A stretch of 64,000 bases of DNA. Origin: Hofstenia miamia (Eukaryota > Xenacoelomorpha > Acoela). Below the pieces are notes generated by a model that saw only the letters and a program-made list of their open reading frames with translations, had not been told where the DNA came from and made no database searches. The translations under genes and the position numbers were made by a program. The stretch is taken from contig SCFE01000045.1 of NCBI GenBank assembly GCA_004352715.1, forward strand, positions 217,865-281,864, given 5' to 3'. Within the stretch, counting starts at the first letter, position 1. Each line of letters begins with the position of its first letter. Shown here piece by piece: positions 1 to 12,100 of the stretch.

Positions 1-26
1 TATATATATATATATATATATATATT
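1..26. repeat. (TA)n microsatellite at window edge
   Basis: The first 26 bases are a pure TA dinucleotide tract that probably continues to the left. It lies just downstream of the last visible Ig exon, inside an intron of that gene. Confidence 0.9.
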
Positions 27-80
27 CATAAATAAATAAACATATGTATACACAAATATAATAAATTATAAAATCCATAC

Positions 81-353
81 TTTTAACTGTAATTTTTACA
101 GATGTTGAATTTGCAGTCAATTTTCCATCATAAAAATTCATTTTTGCTGTACATGTGTATAGACCACCATCTGATGTATGCGCACTTCCGATTAGAAGAT
201 GAAGTTGATCTGTAGCGGAATCACTGGATACAAGTCTATTATCTGGACCATACCATGAGATGTTTGCATTACGATTAGTTGAGCAATATATAGAAACACG
301 ATCCCCCTCTGAAACAGAAATCGACGAAATTGTGTTGAGTCTTACTTCCAATT
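81..353 (-). CDS. Ig gene exon 8: complete Ig domain (Ig5)
   Basis: This 273-bp exon is phase 1 at both ends: acceptor TTTTAG before AATTGG, donor AAAA/GTATGG. It encodes one complete Ig domain of 91 codons. Visible landmarks are SEGDRVSIYC (B-strand cysteine), ISWYG (core tryptophan) and the F-strand motif SDGGLYTC, so the standard B-F disulfide is present. Sequons NIS and NST occur. The base A carried from exon 7 plus AA makes lysine, and the last visible strand (ARLIIQ) of the preceding domain runs smoothly into KLEVRLN. The 11.4-kb intron between exons 7 and 8 is the longest in the gene. The symmetric phase makes this a removable or duplicable domain unit. Confidence 0.85.
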
Positions 354-3300
354 CTAAAAGCCTTACAATATAAATTTGAACTTTTTCAGTCAGAAAATAT
401 TGACTTCTATTTGGTGTTGATAATANCTTAAAAATATATCATTTGTTGGATTTTCAGGATTAGTTTTTAGTATATGATGCTAGGCCTTAACTGCCGCTAA
501 ATTGGTTAATTAGTGACTTAGTGATATTTTTTTCTTAATCATTTTGTTTCATTCTGACCTTTTCACAAAATGATATTTTTCCATTAATGTTCTAAGGTTT
601 TTTAAAATTTGCTAAAGAGGATGTGGTATTATGGTATGTCACAATCGTGAAATTGAGATTAACGAAGTTACTTGTAACTCCAAAACTACCATATCACATA
701 TGAACCTTAAACTGCCTGGAAATTTTGAAGGTTTATTGAAAAGATCTTAAAAGGTTATAAAACTAGGAATGAAAAGAATTTTCAATAAAAGATAGTGAAT
801 CTCTGTAAATACTTCACTCATAGTATCGCACTTAGGTAAAATATTTCAACATCAAGGTCGAGCACGATAACCAATAGATATGTCCATATCCAAATTTCAT
901 ACTAGGCTTAGAGAAAATTTCTTGAAAATGTAGAAACCAATGTTTGCTCTTTTAAAAAGACAGTAGGCAGCTTAAAGTTAACAGTTAAATGAATAGGAAT
1001 TTATTATTATAGTATTAGGTAGTAGTGTAAATAGTTGGGACCAATTCCCATTATGATTCTTGTAATTAAAAATATATTGTGAAAAAATTAGAAACTAAAT
1101 TAATGAACTGTAATTAACCCTAAATTTTATAGGCACAAAGCATTTTATCCACATTTTCAAACATTTTTTTTCCATGTTTAAGCATTTTAGGAAGCTTAGG
1201 TATCCTGGAGTTTTGACACATCTGTGCGATGTTTTGATAATTTTTGGATGGCTGCAATCACTCAACCCCTGAGAAATTTCCCATCAGAAATCCCTCGTAC
1301 GCTGTTGCTATGCATAAAGAAAGTAAATCGGATATAAACAACTTAATATAGTGAAAAAATACAAATAAAACGATACATTTTTATTGGGATTGTCTATGAA
1401 ATATATAAGCCTCTAAGTCTATCATTAGCATCGCTCTCATACATTATTCACTCTAGAAAGCAGCACAAGATCAAAGCCTGCGTAATTGAAAATTACTGCC
1501 ATTCATCCTATAAATGGTATCTGTCATTCAAGTGGTTTATTCAATTAATTTCGTTCATGTGAAAAAGCTTGAGTTAAAAGCTATCTGCAGCTGCTTATGT
1601 GAAATAAACCTAAGAATGGAACAAGTGTGTAGTCGGCGATTTACATTCAACATTAAGTGAGACACACGCTTTTATTCAAATGCAAAGTGTTAAATCAGGG
1701 AGAGGCTCTTGTCTAGGTAACATTAATATCGAATACAAAAAAAAACAATTCAAAATTTGAGGCATCCACTAAGGTTATGCGTGACCAGAATTTTTTTGGT
1801 TCCTTTACTTTCTGATAATAAACTTCATTGCTTAAGTTTAATTTACTAATTTTTAACATTCTTNGTTGAAGACTTCACCAGTTAAGTTTGCAAAGTTGAA
1901 ACATAAGAAGTTTTTTTGTAATTTTGAAATATCGGTCGTTATTTTTTATTAAAAAATTCTGAAATTAAATTGTAAGATAGAGTCAAGTGGCCGATAATTT
2001 TTGAAACGAAAACAATACTTATAAAAAAATTACCTCAGTTAAAAAATGCAGTACTTAATAGTTTGCCATGGTTCAACTTTTTACTAAGGTGAAAGATTTT
2101 TGGGATGTATTTCGCACCGCAAGGATTTTGCCAGTTTAAGCGGTGAACACTAATAAAAAATGAGGTTATTCTAAGTATAGAAACAAGTTGTATTATACAG
2201 GGAGTCATAAACTTAGTGTAAGGATTATAAATGTCCCTAATCTTTAAACCATGCAATGAATTTAAACATGACTTCACACACACATACTACAGATTATGGC
2301 ATTTTACATGTATTTGCATTTTGAATTTTTGAAATATTCGACTTTTAACTCCAGTTATGACCCTTGGAGAAAAATGCACTTTTGCTCTAGTTGAACCCGA
2401 GAAATCGCTTTCTATGTTGCGGTTTTCCTATCTTTTAGCTGCGCTAAAACACACGCATTTCTTCCTAGATATCGGTGTGTCTCCAACAAGTCATTGCCAT
2501 CATTATTTTTATCCAACATTATTTTTCATGGCTACCTAACCTTGATTAGATACAATTTTAAACAAAAACTGTGCTTTTACTCCAAAGATCATAACTTTAA
2601 GTTAAATGTAGCTGATTTCAAGAATTCACAATGCAAATAAAATGCCAAAATCTATAGTAGGTGTGAGCAAAATCATGTTGAAATCCATTGCATCGTTTAA
2701 AAATTAAAGAGATTTACAATCCTTAGACTAAGTCAGAGATGGAAGTGGGGGAAAGTTTTGTGAAATGCCCTGCCCCGACCGACAAAATGTGTGCACTGTC
2801 CCATTTACACGTGTTGAAATCTGCCCCACATTGCCCCACGTTTTATTTTCTACGGCCCGAAATTGGTCTACTCAAAAATTCTGCTCCAAAACTACTTACG
2901 ATATTTTATTGCCCCATATTTGTTCTATGACAATTTTCATTGCAGTACACCATCACTCAAATATTTTGAATCCTTATTTCCTAGAAAATACAGAATCATT
3001 TTTTAAAATGTCAATTTTTAATATGCTAATGCATATTAATGATATTATTAATAGCAAAATGAAATTTAATTTTAACATTATAAAGCTTCTTGTAAAGCTT
3101 AAATTTTATATAATACATTTATACAAGGACAATTGCACTCCTTCCAATGTAACTGCAAAGCCTATTGACTATAAATCAGATCAAAATCATCTTGCTGATA
3201 TCATTGAATAGAATCAAATTTCATCATTATCTAAAAATGCATGGTAATTAATTTTTCAAAATGCGATTAATTTTCGAAGTAAATCGATTTTTTAATCCGA

Positions 3301-5347
3301 GAACCTTGATGTAAAAAATACTTTTACTATCTCTAAATTTGGCAATATCTTACTTCTATCTATCTTAACTAAAAAATGTTTTTGCACCACTTTTATCATA
3401 TGGGTACACAGTTTTGAAAAATCTTGCCCCATATCCACCCCGACCTGCCCACCGCCCTTCTATATCGGGACTAAGTTTGAGACACCCTGTATTTTAAATA
3501 GGCAAGAAATTCATTGCATCAAAATAGGGCTTAGAAAATATAGTGATACAGAGACAAAATCATTCTACTAAAGAACAGTTCATACAAACTGACATGACTG
3601 GAATGGAAGCGTTTTTTTTTCATTTTTTAAGTTAATCAAAATAATTAATCCTTCATCAATATTTTATTTGTTTTTGCCACTGTTTGTACAAGATCCGGCA
3701 AAATGATATGACAAATTTATAGGTTTAATAAAAGAAACAAAAAACTCTTTTTACTTTTGAAAAGTAAATAAATTGACATTTTGTTTTGTTTCGTTTCGTT
3801 TTCAAATAATTTTTAGCTTTTTTGAGTTGCTAACATGAATCTGACAGTTGAGCATCGAGGTTTTACTGTGGAAACGTTTATCAAAAACGAATCTGCAATT
3901 GAAACACAAAGAACTCTCCGTTTGCACTTTTGTACCTACTCGATACACAATGTTGTTATGGGTTACAACCTTCAGAGCTAGTGGATCAGCAATGAAATGA
4001 AAATCAAGTGACCGACCTCGCACAGCCTTCAACAGTGTGTTGAAAACAACGGCTCCCATTTGACTGATTTAATTTTCAAAACCCAATGAAATAAAATGAC
4101 ATAATATTTACTTATCCAAAATAAAAACGTTTTTTGTTTCTTTACTTTATTTGCCTTTTATTAAACCTATAAATTTGTCATATCATTTTGCCATATCTTG
4201 TACAAATAGTGGCAAAAACAAATAAAATATTAATGAAGGATTAATTCTTTTGAATAACTTAACGCACCATCATTTTTCAACCATTATTGTAGGATAAATA
4301 AACGAATCTAACCCCATTAACTAATTAGGTCATCATTAACGAAAATTGTTTACAAATAAAATGGAGATTTTTTAAAATTACGTCTTTCAAATTAAGGCAT
4401 TTGACATCATAAGAAGTTATATTTATTAGTTCTTCCTCAACTACATTTCGGAAAATAATGAGCTCGTTAATCTTAATTGGTAATGTTAGTTTCCCCAAAA
4501 CTAGGACAGATTATTTCGGCACAATTAGCTCTAAAACAAGAACGTCTGTACATTTGAAGGTCGACTGCAAAGAAGCAACCAACTAATTTCTCTGATATAA
4601 TTATGAATGGCAGTAAGTTACGTCTACAACTAAAGCGGGATATTTAGCTAATGACCTAGACCGAAACAACCAGCATTTTAACGCAGATTATCAAAAGGGA
4701 TTAGATATTTACTTGAAATTTAAATGGGTTGGGTCATTAACGCATCTCGGTTGGGATTTTTTTCACTTTTAAAACCGAGGAATGAGGTGCTCCAAGAGCA
4801 CTCGCTGATAAAATCCTACTCTTGACAAAGCAGGACTATAGCTTACATATGGTTGAATACTATAAGATTCTAGTTCCCTGACGTCAGAATGGACTCGGAC
4901 GTCAGCAAATTGACTGTAATGCCAAAACAGTTAAAAAATGTGTTCCAAGACCGCAACACCGGAAATATTAGGCAGAGTGGTGACCAATGATAGACTAAAC
5001 ACAGAGAAAGTAATTATTCGATTCCATCTTGGCCTGACGTTCTTAAGCGAATTTTTTAATGAAGATAGCAGTAATACTAGGTTTTTAGAATAATATGTGT
5101 ATAACTGGAAAAATAATAAAAATAAAATTTTTGTTTCTAAACATTTGGTTTGCTAACAATATTTTAGAAAATTTTAAAAAATATAACAGTTTAATCTTAT
5201 TTCAAATTAGAGATGAAACACTATTTCACAAGCAGGTGGTTCCTCGGCACCCCCGCCCGAGATATGATCAAAAAGTCTGGCTGTGGCTAAATATAATTAA
5301 TACTTTGTACACTTTGGAATTAAAAATTTTTTACATACATATCTCGG

Positions 5348-5393
<46 letters not shown>

Positions 5394-6152
5394 ACTTCGA
5401 CCTATTTCGTCTCTATAGGAATTGCTGAAATTTTGTATAATCATCTTTAAACTTATTATAGAACGCATTCATAAATTTTCAAAAAAAAATTACTAGAAAG
5501 GTCCAGCTGAGTTTCTGAACGTTGAGCTGAGTTCGAGTACTCGCACGGCCCTAATATATATACGCAAGGTATCTGAAAACTTATGTAAAAATTAAAATTT
5601 ACAAATAAACATATAATCTATGATACTATCTTGCTGCAATGCCACTGTAGTTGATGGCCAAGCAAGTAATTTTTGTTCTACAATTATGCTAAGTGCAGAC
5701 TTTGATTCTAAAAATGATTTTTAGGAAGACTTGTGTAAGTGGAGCAGCTTGAAAATGTCAAGTTCTTGGAGTAATGTAGAGTAAAGTGCAAAATAGTAAG
5801 TAAAGAGTAAACATTTACTTCAACAATCTTTTCAGTAATTCCGATTTTTTTTAAAACTTTCTGGAATGACTAAATATATTTCAAAATATAAAGTTCATGA
5901 AAGAGAGTTATTAATTAATATATATATATATTTTTCTTAAATAACTTAAAAGTATAAATTCAGAAATCTTGCGTATAGAACTAGGCAAGTATTCCGTTTT
6001 CAAACAAAGTCGGGGTAACTAGATACTTCACTGATATACATATATATATATTAATATCATCAAATGAACTTATTTGTGTTAATTAATGCATGCATGTGTA
6101 ATTTTTTCAACATTTATTATATCTAATTTTGTAAAGTTTTATTTGTTTCAAT

Positions 6153-6191
<39 letters not shown>

Positions 6192-9100
6192 GANGAATGG
6201 GGTGCTCCAAGAGCACTCGCTGATAAAATCCTACTCTTGACAAAGCAGCGAAACTTGACATGACTATAACTTACATATGATTGAATAATATAAGATTCTA
6301 GTTCCCTGCCGTCAGAATGTATAATCATCTTTAAACTTATTATAGAACGCATTCATAAATTTTCAAAAAAAAATTACTAGAAAGGTCCAGCTGAGTTTCT
6401 GAACGTTGAGCTGAGTTCGAGTACTCGCACGGCCCTAATATATATACGGAAGGTATCTGAAAACTTACGTAAAAATTAAAATTTACAAATAAACATATAA
6501 TCTATGATACTATCTTGCTGCAATGCCACTGTAGTTGATGGCCAAGCAAGTAATTGATGTTCTACAATTATGCTAAGTGCAGACTTTGATTCTAAAAATG
6601 ATTTTTAGGAAGACTTGTGTAAGTGGAGCAGCTTGAAAATGTCAAGTTCTTGGAGTAATGTAGCGTAATGTGCAAAATATTAAGGAAAGAGTAAAATTTA
6701 CTTCAACAATCTTTTCAGTAATTCCGATTTTTTTTTAAAACTTTCTGGAATGACTAAATATATTTCAAAATATAAAGTTCATGAAAGAGAGTTATTAATT
6801 AATATATATATATATTTTTTTTAAAAATAATTTAAGTATAAATTCAGAAATATTGCGCTAAAATTTCACAGAATTTTATGAACCGTAAAGGCAAACCCGC
6901 GTCCATCAAACACTTCAACCACTCAGGTGCGGGTTTAACCGCAAATCATGCAGATCTACACAATCCATGTCGGTCCACCTTTAATTATGTAGTGATAAAA
7001 ACTATTCGATCTCATCATTCATAACTTTTCCTATCGAAATGCAAATTTAATGAGAGTGAATTTGGGTTTGAAAGTTTAGGAATGCTTCCGAAATGCGATT
7101 AAATTTTATTTTTATAATATTGCCTAGAGCATGAATAATTGTATACAAGGTAAAAATAAATTAAATATTAAATATAATGGTTTCTTTAGAAAAAAAGAAA
7201 TAGGCATTGTTATTTTCAATTATTTGTATTGCACGCAGTATAAAATGGAAAATAATGACTTGACTCAGAATAGAAATTTAATCGTTTGTTGGAAAATCTA
7301 TTTAAACGATAATTAAGAACACCCTGAAAATCGTTGTAGAATTCATTTGAAATGAAGCCTCACCTGACCGTAGTCACGTAACAGAACAAATTGAACGCGA
7401 GCGTCAACTAAACTTTGATAAAAACTTAAGAAAGTGTGGTGAAATCAACGAATTTTTCAGAAGGTAAATTCAGTATTCTTAAGCCGCATTCAAAAAGAAA
7501 TGGCAATGAATCTCGAGAAATGATTTACTTTCTCAAGTAGTAGACTTTTCAAAAAGTGTATATGCCAAAATTCCAGGCGCTCTTAGGAAATATCGACTAG
7601 CAAATACTTGTATAAATGTCCCTTTTCTTTCGTATCCAAAAATAATCTTTCCTCGAATTGTAAATGAGTCGTGCCCTTTCGACCATAAGCCGGGATGAAA
7701 GTTGCAAAGCAAGATCATGCTTCTGTGTGACTATCAAGACATGGGATTTACTGGAACTCAAAAAAAGTTAGGTGTATAGCAANATCTACACAATCCATGT
7801 CGGTCCACCTTTAATTATGTAGTGATAAAAACTATTCGATCTCATCATTCATAACTTTTCCTATCGAAATGCAAATTTAATGAGAGTGAATTTGGGTTTG
7901 AAAGTTTAGGAACGCTTCCGAATTGCGATTAAATTTTATTTTTATAATATTGCCTAGAGCATGAATAATTGTATACAAGGTAAAAATAAATTAAATATTA
8001 AATATAATGGTTTCTTTAGAAAAAAAGAAATAGGCATTGTTATTTTCAATTATTTGTATTGCACGCAGTATAAAATGGAAAATAATGACTTGACTCAGAA
8101 TAGAAATTTAATCGTTTGTTGGAAAATCTATTTAAACGATAATTAAGAACACCCTGAAAATCGTTGTAGAATTCATTTGAAATGAAGCCTCACCTGACCG
8201 TAGTCACGTAACAGAACAAATTGAACGCGAGCGTCAACTAAACTTTGATAAAAACTTAAGAAAGTGTGGTGAAATCAACGAATTTTTCAGAAGGTAAATT
8301 CAGTATTCTTAAGCCGCATTCAAAAAGAAATGGCAATGAATCTCGAGAAATGATTTACTTTCTCAAGTAGTAGACTTTTCAAAAAGTGTATATGCCAAAA
8401 TTCCAGGCGCTCTTAGGAAATATCGACTAGCAAATACTTGTATAAATGTCCCTTTTCTTTCGTATCCAAAAATAATCTTTCCTCGAATTGTAAATGAGCC
8501 GTGCCCTTTCGACCATATGCCGGGATGAAAGTTGCAAAGCAAGATCATGCTTCTGTGTGACTATCAAGACATGGGATTTACTGGAACTCAAAAAAAGTTA
8601 GGTGTATAGCAATCAAACACATAGAACCACATAAGTTCTTAGATTACGACCAATTCCAATGGAACTAAGTGGAACTGCTACCTAATTTCAGCACTCTGTT
8701 ATTGTATTAAGCCTATTATATTAAAGAATTCATGCCCTTTACGATTGTGGTCCCTGATTCCCGTGAAAGACACGCCCATTTACTACTCTGATCTGTCATA
8801 GTAGCTTTGTTTAAGCCTTCCACTGAACATCGAAAGACATCTTTTTGATGTTGATTCGAAAGTAACACAAATTACAATTATGTAACATTACATTCCATTT
8901 TTACACAAGTGGGCAAACAAAACATTTATAAATAAAGGTGATGTGGAATGGAAAGAGAAAGCCAGAATGCTTTCATATGCAAATCAAGTCTTAATACAAC
9001 ATTGAGTACATGCTTTTTAATAGTTTAATTCAGTTAGATATTTAAAACTAAGGTAAATGAAATTATAAAAAACAACTTTCTCTGATTCCTAACCTTCGTA

Positions 9101-12100
9101 GTATTCAAATAAACTCGATAACATTTGGTTGTGGATTCAATTAACCACTGAAGTTGCATCTATAAATTGTAGAACAAAAAATAATAAATAAAAAATTATT
9201 TGAACCCTTATTCCCAGAAAATTGTCTAAAGACAACAATGATGAAGAGTGAATGATCGATGTTTCGGAAGATTGCGCATATAATGTGTTGTTGAATCAGA
9301 CTCAAAGGGCTCAAAATTGAGCTCTAGTGAAAAAGGGATTGCTTCAGAGGATAATATATGCAAATGATTTTCTTAGGCACTGAAGATGCGACCTGTGCAT
9401 TATCTCAAAGTAAATATTTTGTATGGCAACTTTACTATAAAACTGAATCCCACCTAGAATCAATGTTGGAAGCTCAATTTTGATTTATTAAATTACCTTC
9501 CCATTACATAATATACATTTATATTATATTCACATTTATATAAATATATATATTTCGAAAAATTAGAGCGCCAAAACTGTCACATTGTTTCAAATGAACC
9601 TTTTGAAGCTGAATACGATTATGCATTTTATTTTTCCCTATCTTTAAAAAAAATTCATATTTTTACGGGTCTTAAAAAAATAATTTTTTCAATAAAGACT
9701 AACTGGAATTCTAATGGATATAATCAGTATTGCATTAATAAGAGGATACTCAGGCCTGTACTCCTAACTAAAAAACAAGGGGCGCTGAATATGAATACTT
9801 AATTTCTATATAATATATATAAAAATAATCCAACACCTCAAACTGTATGTAATACACAGCTGGGTTCCCAATTCAAAGTAACAAGTTCTGCTGAGGCTCG
9901 ATTATAGCCCTGGGGATACTGTACAGCTAAGAAGTAATTTACAAAAGTCTTCTATCTAAGATTAAAGTGTGTAACACTTGAAATCTAATCTAAGAAAAAT
10001 CTTCAGCTTCCTAAAATTTCAATGTGACAAAAATTCAGTGAAAAGAGCAGAATGATTGATGATCTACTTTAAACAGACCAGAGCTGATATGACTATAGAG
10101 TGCTGCTGTAAGTCGTGCAGGTTTTGAAAAGATTGGATTTAATAGTTCACGAAAAATGCCTCATCCGATAATTTCCATAAGTGTAGAGAGATGGAAAAGT
10201 AAGGATATTCCGCAATGATGAATTTTGAAATCTTTGAAAATGGTCTTAATGAAAAAAAGAAATTCCTAAAAAATTTAAATTGTAAGCAAATGTGAAGAAT
10301 ATCAAAACATAAAAGTAAATTTCCGAAAATAAGATTACCCAAGGAGGCATCTAATGACACCATCCTTCAGTAAAAAAAGAGCAACAATGATCCACTTTAT
10401 CAATGAAACACAAAAAATACTATTCCACTTTAGGGTTAAATTTTGCAATATTTTTTGTTTGGAAATTATCTTCTTGGATTTTTGATGCTGCACAAGATCA
10501 ATACAAACACGAGGGCCTAGTAAAATATTACAATATCCATGTGCAAATATATGTCAATGGCTAGAAATTGAATAAATTTCAAAAATGTTTTGTTTATTAA
10601 TGCTCCATTGAAATAGAAAGTAAATAAAAATATAAATTTTCTAAATGGTACCACAATAATGTATTTGGTTTTGGAGAAAATATTAAAAATTTCATTGGAA
10701 AATGCATGACAGTAGCATTTTCAGAAAAAAGGTGGAGCTTTGAAACACTTTAATATATATCCACACACATATACAGTATATGTATATATAAAAGTCTCTA
10801 TGTAATCAATATAAAATTTTCGTTATCTCTTAGATTTTATAAAACATTGAGAAGAGTTTCCGTAATATTTGAATAATTTTGAAACATTAACCTACTAGTA
10901 ATAAGGTGAACAAAATCGCCAATTGTTTCAAACCGAAAAGCCGAACCATCAAAACTCTAGTTAGACCATACAGTTTAAAAACGAGCCTAATCAAAAAACC
11001 TTTATTATAAACTAAAATCTCATTTTTATCTAATTTGATTTATATCAATGACACACTGTACTTTCTAAAATAATAATATCATTAAAGGGAATCCCAAATG
11101 CTCAGGCTTAATACAGGTTAGAGGACGTCATTAATAAATAAAGGACGTGATTAGCGGGTGAAACACACAAATGAAAGGAGGCAACTGTGTAATTTATTAC
11201 ACTTCAATAATAAAGTAAACAAATGTTAAAAAGAAAACTCTCTTCAGAAGCTCACCCAATACAATTAGTAAACAACGCAAATTACGCATTTTTGTAAAAA
11301 GTTACTCTTTAAAAAAGCAGCAATAATCCTAGTTGTTGAATAAAATAAAGTTTTTTTCTCGCTGTCCATTAAAAACTTTAACAATAAGACAAGAATAATG
11401 CGCTGTATGTTAAAAATATTAACAATAAGAAGAGAATAATACAACAAATGTTGGTATTATTTGACACTGAATCAAACATCACTCTACATTTCACTATGCA
11501 GAATTCTTTGTCTACGCAAAACCATTTTATTAACTAGCATAATTAAATTTTGTGTTTATACATTACTGCTAATCTATTAATTAGTTGAAATGAATTAATT
11601 TAGAGTAGAAAATTGAATTTTTGCAGAACATGAACATGGTCTTTACGCATACAACTTCGCATAAATGCAACAAAATTGTACTTAGACCAGTTGTACTGCT
11701 TATTCTAACTGACTAGAAATCATAACCTACTTTGAATAATCAGCCTTGCAAATGATGTGCTGTTGCCATGTTTATTAGAGGCAGTGCATGAATATTGGCC
11801 TTCATCAGCTTCCGATATGCGCTCCTTGATATCTTCAATGGCGGGGCCTCGTTCACTTCTTACTAGCGGAATCCGTTGACTTAGTTTACTTAGAATCAAC
11901 CTCGCCTCTGGATAAGCTTTTGCTTTGTCTCGACATTTAATAGTACGTCTCTCGCCCAAACGAGCATAAGCATTAGGAATGATCTCCAATATTGCAGATG
12001 GGACAGCTATAATGTTCGGTGTTATTACGGAAATTGTAAATTGATTCAAAGAGTTAATTAAAAACAGATTACTTTTACACACCACCTGTAAAAGTTAAAA

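Noticed and set aside
2765-3211. 148-codon plus-strand frame
   Set aside because: It lies inside the hAT-type element, has no recognisable domain, and its composition is that of AT-rich non-coding DNA.
3802-4059. 85-codon minus-strand frame between inverted-repeat arms
   Set aside because: No homology recognised and too short. Kept only as part of the element description.
5350-5390. Hydrophobic IYIYIY peptides from (TA)n tracts (several places)
   Set aside because: Artefacts of translating microsatellites.
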